From the NCBI RefSeq assembly GCF_963576615.1, contig NC_088711.1, forward strand, positions 13,749,869 to 13,813,868: a DNA stretch of 64,000 nt. Reading direction: 5' to 3'. A program made the translations under genes and the position numbers. A model generated the notes under the pieces. The model was not told where the DNA came from. It ran no database searches and was given only the letters and a program-made list of their open reading frames with translations. Source of the stretch: Watersipora subatra (lineage: Eukaryota; Bryozoa; Gymnolaemata; Cheilostomatida; Watersiporidae). Positions within the stretch are counted from its first letter, which is position 1; each line of letters begins with the position of its first letter. Below, one piece after another: positions 1 to 18,147 of the stretch.

Positions 1-99
1 AATGAAGGTCAGATTTTATTATGCTTTATCAATATCTCCATTCCACATTCATATACCGTAGTTAACATTTGATAACTAACTCAATAGTACAATTAATAT

Positions 100-990
100 A
101 AGATAGTACAATTCGCTGGGCTCTGAATATATGTTAGTGCAGTGAGATGGATTTAGAATACATATTAGTACAATTAGATTAGGTCTGAATATATGTTAGT
201 ACAATTAGATGGACTCTGAATTTATGCTAGTACAATGAGATGGACTCTTAATACATGTTAGCACAAATTAGATGAACCCTGAACACATGTTAGTACAATG
301 AGATGGACTCAGAACACATGTTAGTATAATTAGATTGGCTCTGAATATATGTTAGTACAGTTAGATGGACTCTGAATACATGTTAGTACATCGAGATGGT
401 CTTTGAATACATGTTAGTACAATTAGATGGACTCTGAATACATGTTAGTACAATTAGATGGACTCTGAATACATATTAGTAGAATTAGATTGACTCCAAA
501 TATAAGTTAGTACAATTAGATGGACCTTGAATACATGTTAGTATAATTAGATGGACACTGAATACATGTTGGTACAATTAGATAGACCTTGAATACATGT
601 TAGTACAATTAAATTGACTCTGAATATAAGTTAGTAGAATTGGATTGACTCTGAATATAATGTAAGTTAACATAATTAGATTGATTCTGAATACATGCTA
701 GTACAGTTAGAAGGACTCTGAATATAATGTAAGTTAATAGAATTAGATTGATTCTCAATACATACTGGTACAATTAGATTGACTCTGAATATAAGTCAGT
801 AGAATTAGATTGACTCTGAATATAATGTAAGTTAATAGAATTAGATTGATTCTGAATACATGCTAGTACAATTAGATGGACTCTGAATATAAGTTAGTAC
901 TTGTATTTAGATTGACTCTGAATATAATGTAAGTTAGTAGAATTAGATGGACCCTGAATACATGTCAGTCCAATTAGATGGATTTTGAAT
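100..990. repeat. 31-bp minisatellite, about 28 diverged copies
   Basis: Consensus TAGTACAATTAGATGGACTC followed by TGAATACATGT, 31 bp, with substitutions and occasional expansions to a longer unit (TATAATGTAAGTTA variants after about 650). It ends about 370 bp upstream of the COSMC-like start. Confidence 0.9.
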
Positions 991-1364
991 ATTCATTTCT
1001 TCGTTATCCATAATGAGAATTGTTTAGTTAAAAAACTGTTAGTGACCTTTTCTTGAAACTATTCTAACTAGTTTATAAATTTCTCTCGCAATTCGATTAT
1101 ACATTAAATTAAGAATATATCATAGCAGGTCCCCGTTTAAATGTCTATTATTTTGTTTAAGTTATGCCAGCTAATATTTAAACCCACATTGGCCAACAGT
1201 ACTGTAAGAGTTCAGAGATTTGACAAACCTTCTGTAGTGAAATATAAGGCATTGATAAAAACATTTGTAAATGCTTTAGCAGAAAATTGGAATATTTTCT
1301 TCATTTCGCCTATATTTGTTTTAGTTGGAGTAATACAAAGTTTGTAACAGTGAGAGGATGCAGC

Positions 1365-4042
1365 ATGAGGTGTCCAAGTATAATAACCCTGCTAGGGTTT
1401 CTGTTTGGATGTTGTATCACAGTGATATTTGCTTTGTTGGTTATACCGTCCGAGAAAACGTGGCCTAGCATATACGAAGACAGGCTTGGCTATCTGCAAG
1501 AGCTTGTTATGACTTACAACTACACATTCAGATCGGGCAGGTATATGTATGACAGCTCTGCAGCAGACAGAGCTTATGACACCGAAGAGGACTATTTAAC
1601 AAGAAGGGCAAAGATGCTCTGCTACTCCATAGGAGCAGAGGCTGATGATGCTACTCACATTTCTGTTATTATTCGCACCTGGACCCAACATTGTGACCTA
1701 ACCCTTATTTTTCATGATGACCTACTTTCATTGCAAAAATCCCTACCTCAAGAACTTTTTGCAAATAAGATCAAGTTAATATATGTCAACTCTGGAAACT
1801 CTACAATTGGAGTACTGCTGAAAACTCTAAATGCATATCTACGAGAGTACTCCTGGTTCACATACGTTCCTTCACGGGTCTTTCTTCTTCCTAACAATTT
1901 GAAATACTTTCTCCTTTCTGCAAATGCTGATCCTCACCAGGCAATATTTGTTGGCAAACCTCATGTAGGAAAATTGTTTGGTTATTGGGAGGTGTCAGAG
2001 GAAAGCCCACTGGCAATATCGGTACAAGCCGTGTCTGTTGCATCGAATACAGCCTCTTCCTGCTTCTCCGACGACATACAAGGTAGACAGTGATGTACAT
2101 GTATATATAAGCTAATTAAACTTGTTAAATGGCATATTAGGCAGTTTCTTTTGAGATAGGCAATACATTTGTGTACTTACAGATCCAGGATGCTTAGTTG
2201 AAGCAACCAAAGGCAGACTAGTCAATATTCGAAATGCTGAAGGAAATGAAGTTATCACCTCCATGCTATATCGCCAATTCTGGTTAAAATTTCTCAATAG
2301 CGATGTCAAAGACAAGTGAGTGACAGTTTTTGCCTTACGCTACCAGAGAGTGTACGCTACTAGAATCATAACAAATTTAGATCATATGACTGAATAACAC
2401 TGTTTTGTTAAAAGAAATAAAAAATAATCTACTGCTAATAAAAAACTTGAAAAGTATTTTGGAGCATCCTGACAAATTTATGGACAGTAAACAAATCTAA
2501 TGATGGGAGGTAAACAGCATGCTAATTAAATACTTGGAGAAAAGTATTCACAATCATAAAAAATATCATATGGTGCTTGCATTACAGACTACTTCCTACT
2601 TGCTTTGACCACAGCAAAACTTTAAACTATATTACAAACAATTCAAAGACATCAACTGAATTATTGCAATTATAATCAGGTTTTAAGTCTGGATAGAATT
2701 TTAAGTCTGGATAGAATTGATACAGAGTTTTACTAATTTACATCTGACGCGCTTGCATGTTTTATAATGGCATAAGTAGTTGCAGAAGCTAGAAATAGAC
2801 TTATCAAAATACACCTTTTAACGCAAAACTAAATGGTCCACATTTAGCAATTTGTTTTAAGTTTTTCAAAGACTGCTGACCAGTCTATTTGCTAATATAA
2901 ATACACATGTAAACTTTGACTTATAACCAAAAGTAATGACATTCGCAACATTCTAAACCATTGTAAGGCAAGCATTAAATCCATAACTTTGATGACGGCC
3001 ATGTGGTAGAACTGTTACTATAAACATTGTGAAATCCATTAGCGTTATATTTACTAAAGTCGTCATAGTAAATGGTTGTTATTTTACCTTTATTCTTGCA
3101 ATAAATAGTGCTCTAATGACTTCATGTTATTTTATAATAAATTTACCAACCATCGTTGTACAATTCTATATTTACCGCTATTTTAATTCCTAATCTACGG
3201 TATTTTTATTTATCAGGTTAGACTTGATAGTTTTTATTAGTAACTCACATCTGCTGGCACCACTTGCTCTATAATAGTTGCAAAGCCGAAAGAGTAAGAA
3301 AGAAGCACGCACTCTTTCTTCTAGCAGCAAGAAAGAGTTGCTTTTTTGTTATTCTTTATTTCTTATAAAGTTGTATATAAGTATGCACATGACCTTTTCA
3401 ATTTTGGATGTCCTGGGTCAGCAGTTGCATCGACACACTGTTTTAAAGACTGCATGTCCATCTATTACATGATATTAGTACCCTGACAGTCTCAGAGTGG
3501 GACAGATCGTCAGGTGAGCTGATAAAGCATAGAGAATAACTATGTGCACAATTATTCAGCAGTCTAATGTGGCTGATTGGTGCAGATATTACTGTATTGA
3601 AATACCAAGCTCAATGCGGAGTTCAAATCCTACACATAGCAACCTTTTTCACAACCTCAAACTGTGACTGCGGATGGACACAGCTTTTATTATAGTAAAG
3701 ATTGCTACGAATAGCTTCCAAGGCTCTTTATAGACTGCTGTAGCAGCAGCTGCTTGAGAGACGGTGCACAATACCGACCATACGGTTACCTTATGAGCCT
3801 TCCCATTCCAGCGATCTGCTTCTGTATTGTGTCTCTATAACTGGACTATGCAAACCTTATTTGTGCCATTGACAATTACCATTCTTAAATATTTTTGCAG
3901 GATAAAAATGCGTTTTCCAGTAAGTGTACATGTACAGGGCGACTACAACTACCTCATGGATCTTGAGTACTACTTTCATCATCTATCTTCCTATGGAACC
4001 CAGTCTATCCTTGGTGGCTTTACTAGGCCACGTAAGAGCTAA
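1365..4042 (+). CDS. C1GALT1C1: COSMC-like (C1GALT1C1-like) GT31-family protein, 3 exons
   Basis: Exons 1365-2082, 2183-2315 and 3901-4042 join in frame (phases 1 and 2) to about 330 aa, close to vertebrate COSMC (318 aa). Introns are GT-AG. Residues about 5-26 form one hydrophobic segment, so a type II ER/Golgi membrane protein is expected. Family-like blocks are IIRTWTQHCD (103-112), NNLKYFLL (177-184) and, in exon 3, a C-terminal LEYYFHHLSSYG block matching the end of C1GALT1/COSMC. Where C1GALT1 has its metal-binding DDD (WFLKADDDT), this protein has WFTYVPSRV (164-172), as COSMC also lacks it. This points to a chaperone-like, probably non-catalytic protein helping core-1 O-glycan galactosyltransferase; the role is inference from the family. 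N-glycosylation sequons lie at N52 and N145. The ATG was chosen because it directly precedes the membrane segment; an upstream in-frame ATG at 1287 adds 26 unlike residues. A divergent C1GALT1 paralogue is the alternative. Confidence 0.75.
3560..3645 (+). mobile_element. tRNA-derived SINE head
   Basis: A-box-like TGGCTGATTGGTGC (about 3570) and B-box-like GGAGTTCAAATCC (about 3618) at tRNA spacing match the internal RNA polymerase III promoter of tRNA-derived SINEs. No full cloverleaf forms. The tail probably extends toward 3700. In intron 2 of the COSMC-like gene. Confidence 0.6.
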
Positions 4043-4763
4043 AATCGGATCTTTTTCGCTACTCTGAGGATGTAACCTCTGACTCCACGAATAGCATTGT
4101 GATTGTCTCTATATGCCATATGCTTCCTTAGCGAGGCCAACTCAATTTTTAAATGTCAAGAACATCATGTTCCTGAAACATTTTAACTGAATATGATATT
4201 GAATACGATTGGGATTTACCACCCAAACTATAAATCCTTCAAATCTCGTGGCACAAACCAGTGTCCATTTTTATATTTTACTTCAAGAATTTGATCCATT
4301 CCCCTTACATATTACGCTCAATACCTTTGTGTACAGAGTCGCTCATCGATTTGAATTGTGGTTTTTATGTAACATTTACAAATTATTTATTCCAGTTACC
4401 TGTGAGGAATCTACCAAAATTATCTTACAGATTGTCAGAAATTTTTTATTGTTATGTGTGTGTGTGTGTCCCGTCGAGAGTATTGACCTTTTGCTGTCTT
4501 GTCTATTGAATAGTTTTACTTCAGCTTTGTGAGGCTGTCCTGCTTTAAATGCTACTCGAGTGCTTTGCTTTTGGTGCTATCACCCTCAATGTTGCTGTAT
4601 ATAATCGCTTATTCAGATGTGGCATTTTTTTACATGAAAAATAGTAACTAGTCCTTCCAGTGTTAGTAAAATATAAATATATTGTACTAAAACCTGTACA
4701 TATTGTCTGAGAATACACGACTGAACCATGCCACATGTCTCCCAGAATGGCTATGAATGGCAG
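4043..4763. other. Convergent intergenic spacer
   Basis: Between the stops of the COSMC-like gene and the Aurora gene. It holds a short (TG) run near 4457; no consensus AATAAA was obvious for either gene. Confidence 0.6.
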
Positions 4764-10645
<5,882 letters not shown>

Positions 10646-11329
10646 TTTCCTAAAAAAGATAAGGAAGGAAATTTTCGATCAAGTCCATAAACTGGTAATA
10701 AATTTTATGTGACCAAAACACAGTTTACAAATCACCATATTAACTTGGTCATCTATGATTCTTTCTAATTTTTTCCAATAATTTGATGCCATTTCTTTCT
10801 GTATAATTTGATGAGCCTTCATGTAATGTTAGTCTACATTTTACATATATATTTATTACCTATATAGTCTAGCATCTTTTGGCATGACTAACATTTTAGT
10901 CGACCATTAATTTGACATGACTAGCAACATAAGTGATGTCTAAGCGATCTATATGCGAGTAGAGAAATCCTTGTACAATACAACAAAATGATCCAGAGTC
11001 AATACTTTCTTTCCAGCAGTGAAGAAGAGCTATTAGACAGGTTGAATATCTCAAATGCATATGCTTTTGGACCTAAAAGTCCTGAATGCCAGTCTTCAAC
11101 ATTACGTAAATATTTCAACAAAAACTAAAAGGTTCATGTAGGTGTGCTTGTATTATTAAAAGTTGTCAAGCAACTTGTTTTTTCAAGCAAGGTCTTTGCC
11201 AAATGCAACAGCGCTACCACAGAGAGTCTCAATAAAGATTTCTACATCTACATGTATGTTTCGAAGTTCTAAACAAAAGGGAGGGCAAATGATCTTTCTT
11301 GGCTGAAGACAACGAAAATTGTAAAGATG

Positions 11330-11530
11330 TTTCTAGCTCAAGGAAGTGGTTTGATATACTGGTTACAGATGAGGACACTTCTCGCCCTTAGTAACTATCA
11401 GAAAAAAACATTGGATATATTTGTGCCATGAATATAGCAACAAAAAGCTAGCTCTTTGTCACTGCATATACCAGCGAGTACGAGGACAGGCATGGTTGAA
11501 CATTTCTAAGAAAGAAAACACTTAAATTTC
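11330..11530. repeat. Dispersed repeat, copy 1 (unexpanded)
   Basis: Matches the flanks of the 24.9-25.4 kb array but has only one TGCCATGAATATA unit. The neighbouring frame at 11604-11792 and a readable stretch near 11010-11120 (SSSEEELLDRLNISNAYAFG) hint that the parent element may have been coding, but I recognise no family. Confidence 0.6.
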
Positions 11531-12100
11531 ATAGCATTGTCAGAAGATGGTGATACACACATGTGCTCAGCACTTCATGTAACTAATAATGTGATAATCA
11601 TAAATGCAAATTGACCCAAGTATCTCAAAAAACATGTTTAGGTGTCAGTCCAACCAAAACAGCTTCTATATCCCGACTTGGTCTAACGACAAAAATCTGT
11701 CCTTCAGGAATACCACTATTTTCAGTGACTACAAGGTTACAGAAGTGAAGGAAGACTTATGGTTCCCACTTACAGCTGACCATAGCTGCTGAAAGATCAA
11801 GGCCAGCGTGTACTGGTGGATGGTTCATCACGGGATGACCAGGTTTTGATCGTTCTAACAATTGGTAATCACTAGTTAACAGCAATGCCACATATAAATC
11901 AGAAAACTTGAAAAGCTTGTACAATTGATGTTGCATTCATAGATAAGAAACAAATGTAGACCTATCATTTACACATAGCTATTTGTTATGCATACACAGC
12001 TACAGTAACAATTGCATCAAAACATAACAAACTAGTTTTTACAACACTTGTGAAGCATCATGCCTATACCATCTGATGGCACACCAATTAAAAAAGTTAA

Positions 12101-12978
12101 AGGTTGACTTGCAACAAAATTCACATTACTGTTATTTGGTATCAAAAGATTCACCATGTCTTACTCCGTTGTGTTGTAGGTGTCAAATACGCGGAAATGT
12201 GATTACCAGCTCTTAAAAGCTCAAAAATGAAAAGCCGCCGTAGATTGGAATCTGTTTATTTATCTGACGTAGTCATTCCAGTTTGGTTATCATCTTGCCA
12301 CGTATGTTCTCACATGAATTGAAAGGCCAATAAAAAGCTTAATGTAAAACTTATCGTAGCACTAGTTTATGACAAACACTTCGGGTTTTACCGAAGACCC
12401 CGTATCAAATGTAGATGCTCGCTACTTTACAGTTATCTTTCGGCATTATTCAATCGTCAAGTCGTAATCTGATCACGTGACCCAATACTTCGCAAATAAT
12501 TTTTGCAGCTCTTTTCGATTATCACAGGTAACCAACAGGCTCGTCATGATTATCAGACAATGATGTATACTCCGTCGAGGTAAGGTTAAAAAGTTTAACG
12601 ATTTTTTACGGTAAGTTATAAGATATCAGTGCTAAAAGTGACAGCATTACAATGACGATAAAACAGACGCGTAAAAACAATAGACATGGTTTTATTGAAT
12701 GCGTGAAGTATATTTGTGAAAATATTTCGACGAATGAGGTTGCATGAAAGTGTAAACAGAAACCATCCTGTAACAACTACGTCCCATTTGAGCTGTTTTG
12801 GAAAACGAATCCAAACTAGGGTGGTCTCGTGTGGCTGCGATTAACTGTTCGTTTTTGAGCTTTTAAGAGCTTGTAATCACATTTCCATATATTTTGCACC
12901 TACAACACAACAGAGTAAGACACGGTAAATTTTTTCATACCAAATAACGGTAATGTGAATTTTGTTGCAAGTCAACCT
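12101..12978. mobile_element. TTAA-flanked element with about 135-bp terminal inverted repeats
   Basis: TTAA at 12097-12100 and 12979-12982 flanks termini beginning AGGTTGACTTGCAACAAAAT. The arms (about 12101-12235 and 12845-12978) match closely for about 135 bp and more weakly for another 60. TTAA targets are typical of piggyBac-like elements, but the AGG terminus is not the usual CCC/CCY and no transposase is present, so the family is left open. Arm similarity suggests a fairly young insertion. Confidence 0.75.
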
Positions 12979-13139
12979 TTAAATGAACCTACCCTACCAT
13001 CAATCACCAACAGTACACTATAGCACAAAAATCAAAGAGCCGTGCAGGCGCCCAACAAGAATGTAGCATATAGAAGACTGAGAGTTAATATTAGCATCAC
13101 ATTACTAATTATCTTTTCAATTCCAAGTGAGCTGTTTTT

Positions 13140-14260
13140 ATAGGATTACATTATTAATGTTTAATAAGCTTTTGCTAAGCCACCAGCTTTTTATAGCTTT
13201 ATTCGTCTTCTTTTGAAAAGAAACAGCGGTTATTACGCTACAGTTTAAAACAACCTAATAGCATTGTTATATCTAGAATCAACCATGTACATATAGTCAT
13301 GGAAAGAATAACAAACCACACCAACTTCCCTAACAGATCCTCACGGAGACAACATATACAAATTCCGGAGATGAGAAGATCACCATTACAAACCTATTTC
13401 TAGTTCCAACCTACCCATTGTACTACCAAAACTTGGCATAAGGAAATCTCAGATAATCGCCAAAAGATTCCAATCTTAACACAGACTATGATAACTTGCA
13501 TCCTGCGATAGCAAGCTCCGTATCTGACACCTGTCTATACCAGTTCATACATTATGATTGGGGATTACACATTTTGAAATTTCCGCTAATAGAATACAAC
13601 AGGATGTAGCCAAGAACCCCCAAAAATTACAATACTCTGAACTGAAAAGTTGAAACATGTAGTTCCACTCTTGGACACCAAGGCTAACTCTCAACCCATA
13701 TATAAGTACGCATATTCACATACATACTTCACTCTTTTAATACCGCTTCATCATGGCAGGCAGACGTGTCAGCAGATCAAGTGGAACAGTCAACTTTCGA
13801 AGAACAAAAGGGGTGACTATATTCTAAGTTTCTAGAAACGACTTTTATAAGTTTAGTCCAGGGTGAAACTTATTATATATTTTTCTTGTTCTTAAATAAA
13901 CATAAGGTATTGAGAACCCCTCTTTGCATACCTTAGGAATTCCCTTTCTCAGAGCATAGTCTTAGATTCTCACATCTAGGAAGGTCTTTTATAGGGTCTT
14001 GATTACATTAATCAACAAAACATTGGTTAAAAAGTCATTTATCGGAATTGGTCAAATATGAGAAATCAGCACTGACGATTAGCAGTGTATCTGCGTTCAA
14101 GAATAAGCTTGAGCTACTCCCTAACAGTTGTAAGATTATTTGGTAGGATAATCCAATACTACCTATCAATAATCAACACAACAGCATAACCATTTTTTCA
14201 ACAAATACAAAAGTATAATACTGTATGTAGCGTGAAGGATAAAAAAAGCTTATGTAAGGA
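13140..14260. repeat. Dispersed repeat, copy A, split by the solo LTR
   Basis: 13140-13264 and 14184-14250 together match 21240-21408: shared phrases include TTTATAGCTTTATTCG, TTTAAAACAACC and TATAATACT.TATGTAGCGT. The match resumes exactly across the LTR target site. Short inverted ends (AATAAGCTTTT, AAAAAAGCTTAT) suggest a small TIR element. Confidence 0.65.
13265..14183. mobile_element. Solo LTR of an LTR retrotransposon (fossil)
   Basis: A 919-bp block starts TGTTATATC, ends CACAACA (TG...CA) and is flanked by GCAT on both sides (13261-13264, 14184-14187), a 4-bp target duplication. It holds a TATATAAG box near 13698 and an AATAAA near 13896 on the plus strand, suggesting plus orientation. 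No internal coding part or second LTR is present, so it is a remnant left by LTR-LTR recombination; Ty3/Gypsy is the likeliest superfamily. Age cannot be read without a partner LTR. It interrupts an older dispersed repeat that is uninterrupted at 21.24-21.41 kb. Confidence 0.75.
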
Positions 14261-16320
14261 CACCGATATTGCGTAACATAAGGCTCTGCCAATGCGATCT
14301 TAATTTAAAGTGAGATCACAATGGCACAGATAAAAAATTGCTATTTTTCCTAACAATTAAACAGGACTTGGCGGAGTCGGTTTCCGATTTTTCGCAATAA
14401 CCTCCAAAAAGCTGAGGGACTTGTTGATTGGATAATGAGCAAATTTCATGATTGGCTTGGAAACTTTCGATATTGTTTTAGAACTTGTAATTGGACGCTA
14501 CAGCGATTCAACAAAACTTGGATTTATCGCCATTATGTCATTTCCATTTTATGCATTTTAAGCCGTTATTATAAGGACTCGCTCTATTAGGTAGTATAGT
14601 GTTTTTTTTTTATTTATGGAACTGGGTCTACCACGCTACATCCGTTATGTAACTCCAGAAAAGAAGTGGCCATTCTTGGAATAGTAAGTTGCATATATAG
14701 CACACGACGTTGAGTGTTCCACCCACAGTTATTTTTAGCTCTTAATTTGTAGTATAGGGTTTTTTTGGGTAACGATTTTTATTACGAATTTCAATTATTT
14801 TCTCAACAGTATTGAAGTCAAGTCCTAACACTTTCTGAGATGTGCAGGGCGATCAGCTGGATGTTTCTTAATGATGACGTTCATAAAGCCGCTATTTGTC
14901 ATCACTGCTTATTACTTCGCCAACAATTAGTTTGATATATACACGCTACCACAAACAAAAACTGATTACTTAGTGTCATTAATTACTACAAGGTGGAATT
15001 ACGAGTTTTCATCGATCATAACTTATTTACTTGGTGTTGCAATATATTATTGAACGTTTTACTAAGTGGACTATTTTATGTGTAAACGAGGAAATTTCAC
15101 GGGTCGATCCTGCTTTTTGCTGTTAGGTTTGTGAGGCTGTGAGAACAGTGTGGTCATTCAGTAGTGTCAGATGTGTTTCTTGCTCTACGCGTATCTCTGG
15201 TATTTCTGAACAGGAATTATCATGAATGATGTTGGTTGAGGCATAAACAGATTTCAATTCTTTAGTGTGGACCTGTTGTCATGATCGTCTGTTCATTATT
15301 TCATCATATATAGGTGATAGATTTTAATGATAATCCTCATATTTCTAATTACTATCAAAATTAAAAGCCATTGATTTTGCCATTAAAGAACATGATTTTC
15401 AAAAGATGCCACACATTCTTATAATCAATTATTCTCTTGATTTTGATTAATTTTCGATTGTGCACTAATTAAACTATTTAGAGCGTGAGTTAAAGTATTT
15501 TCAATTAACCTATTACTTTGTACTTGTGGTACTTAGGATTGCTTGACCATGTCTATAGATACATAAACATGTGTTTTTATAGTGTTCATCTTATCTCCAC
15601 TTTTTTCTAAAATATGCATAACAGATGAGATAAAACAATTTTTAAATAGTTATTAACCGAAGAATTTACTAGAAACCATTTAATAAATAAATAAAATTTA
15701 TTTAGTATAGATTAAGATTTAACAAATTAAGATAAATAATTATAAGATTTACTAAATAAATTTAATAAAGCAAATAAATTTACGCTATTCATGAAATATT
15801 GCAGAGTAACTGTTAACTAATGCCATAATTATGTCTATAGCTGTGATCGTCAATGATGTCCGCTATGATATTACCATGAGCCCGATAGTGGCGACAGTTA
15901 AAAACTTTTGGGAACATGGTGCCACAGCTCCACATTACCATGTAGGCTTATTTTGCCCCGAATTCAGATGTAAATCATGTATGATTATCATTACGCATTC
16001 AAATTGAACTGCTCTTGTAGTATTATATTGAAAAAAATAAAAATTGTGGCTGTGCAACTTCATATTTTTCACTTAAAACCAAAAACATATTTTAAAAACA
16101 GTTTGGCAGAAGAATTATATGATTTTTGAAAGCTGTATCTTTTATTAGCTTTCTGAATGAAAGCAAACATTTCTTGCATGCAAATCAGTCACAGTTGCTA
16201 CTATAAATTTCTTTCAATAGCTTTAATTGATTTTGTAAACAATTTAATGTCATCAGTTTTTTGCTCCAGCTTTGGTTATTAATTGCTTTTTAACAATATG
16301 ATTGAATTAACACCCAATTA
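14251..16320. other. Intergenic, nothing recognised
   Basis: AT-rich. Contains an A/T low-complexity patch at about 15680-15785. No exon or element ends recognised. Confidence 0.5.
14285..14332. repeat. Imperfect hairpin
   Basis: TCTGCCAATGCGATCT pairs with AGATCACAATGGCACAGA around a 12-base loop, just after the split dispersed repeat. Confidence 0.6.
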
Positions 16321-16328
16321 GTATAGTT

Positions 16329-17358
16329 TAGAGATGCCCCGACTCTAAATTCACCAGCCGATTCAGATGCTGATCCGATATACCGATTCTTATTGAAAAA
16401 TAATCCGATTCAGATGCCGATTCAGATCTTTTGTGTTGCTTAGATTGTTGCTTATTTTATTATGCAAATATAAACATAATGCAAAGAAAATATAAATATT
16501 AATGTATTTGTTTGTATTTATGGAAAAAAAATATATACATATTCACATACTGACATACTGTGCATGTAGTAACAAAACAGTCCTTGTTTCTTGTAATTTG
16601 TAAATAAAGGTAATTACTGTTAGTGGCACAGTTCTTTCTGTTATAATGAAGTCTCTCTTCTATTGCTGGATGAACTGCTGCGCTTGTACAAGTTTAGAGC
16701 AAATCAACGTTTCTTTTAATTACTGTTAGTGATTCTATTCTCTCAGTAAGACGTCTCTTTCTTCTATCACTATCAATGTAGCCAGTCGTACTGAAGGGGG
16801 ACTCACTTGCCACAGATGATGGAGGACAGGCTAAATACCAGTAAGCCACTGAGGTTACCATTTTTTGTACGATACAAAACGATACATTGTATCGTCAGGA
16901 TCAAAAGAGTGATAGATAGCTTTATGCATCGACTGTTTAAATTTCTTTTGTAATGCTAGTAAATAGAAATGTTTCACTGCGTTCTTGTCTCCCATCTTTG
17001 TTATCTTGTTCGTGATTGGCTGCTATAAATCTTATCGCTGTAATTGGGAAATACCACACTTTGTGATTTCGTCCTGACCAAAGCAAAAAGGTTCCTCAGC
17101 TGTGTCGATCAGGCTATAGACATGAAATAAATTGTGTGGCAGGCCCGAAGTTCATTAGGTAAAAGTAAGAAGCTTGCAGCTGATGATTTTTTATTAGTGT
17201 AGCAGGCTAAAATACGGTTTTCTGCTATATAGTTGATATGTAAAAAGTATCGGAATTTTCAGTTTTTTCAAAGAAAAGATCGGCCGATACAGATTCAGAT
17301 ACTTAACACCCATATCGGCACCGATACCGATTCCGATATCAAAATCGGGGCAACTCTA
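16329..17358 (-). mobile_element. hAT DNA transposon, internally deleted
   Basis: TIRs begin TAGAGATGCCCCGA on the left and TAGAGTTGCCCCGA on the reverse complement of the right end, and the element is flanked by an exact 8-bp duplication GTATAGTT (16321-16328 and 17359-17366), the hAT signature. The sub-terminal regions are rich in repeated CCGATTCAGAT / ATCGG motifs. On the minus strand at about 16858-16693 a frame reads YLACPPSSVASESPFSTTGY and then DSDRRKRRLTERIESL, the hAT C-terminal dimerisation domain. At 1030 bp it is far too short for a full transposase, so it is a deletion derivative. The perfect duplication suggests a fairly recent insertion. Confidence 0.9.
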
Positions 17359-17901
17359 GTATAGTTAAATATTGATTTTAGGTCATGGTTCCAAAATTTT
17401 AAGAGATTTACTGAAACAACACCTACTCAAATATATTTTTCAAACAGCAGCCTCAGGTCTGTCTGAAACTCATTTGAAAACCTTAAATCAACAAAACCCA
17501 TATCAAACGATTATTTATTAATCAAGTCGGAGATATCCTGCTAAAGGCTAATAACTCCAATATCCAACATAAACCCTAAGGAATGCCTTACAAATACAGT
17601 GGCCACTGGCCAGTAGGGACAGTGCCGGTACCAGTAGACAGTTACACTATTTACACATCGATTGCATAGTGTTTTTTTATTCAACTCCATAGAATCAGCA
17701 GTAAATATATCATGAGATCTTTATTGCATAATAGAAACAGATATTAATCTTTATAAACTATATAAGTTATTCGTCAAAGTAATTATGTGGACTTCTGTAC
17801 AATTAGTATGTCACGCTGTCAGATAAAGAAGTAATATCTGTAGTAATTGTTGTAGGCTTGGCACACAGAATCAGCATTAAGATTGTTCAGCCAAAAGCAT
17901 C

Positions 17902-18001
17902 ACAGATTTTATTCAAAAATACATGGTCTGCCGTTGCTTTGATTATGAGATCAGATTTTATTTAGAAATGCATGGTCTGCCGTTGCTTTGATTATGAGAT
18001 T
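17902..18001. repeat. 50-bp direct duplication upstream of XPA
   Basis: CATGGTCTGCCGTTGCTTTG and ATTATGAGAT occur in two back-to-back 50-bp copies ending about 150 bp before the XPA ATG. They may lie in the promoter or 5' UTR; no known element was recognised. Confidence 0.8.
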
Positions 18002-18147
18002 TGTTGCATCGTGAAAAACTATTTTGCATAGTCTTAATATAAAACCTGCAAGATGGATAGTTTTGTGGATTTTTTCATTAATGTCACGAAAGAACAACTA
18101 TGAGCATTGCTCAAATTCTATTGTAGATTGTTTTGTTTGCTGCCATT

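Noticed and set aside
1141-1347. 68-codon frame upstream of the COSMC-like gene
   Set aside because: No family likeness and no splice link to the gene; probably 5' non-coding.
3560-3645. Possible functional tRNA gene
   Set aside because: A- and B-box-like motifs are present but no acceptor stem or anticodon arm forms; it fits a SINE head.
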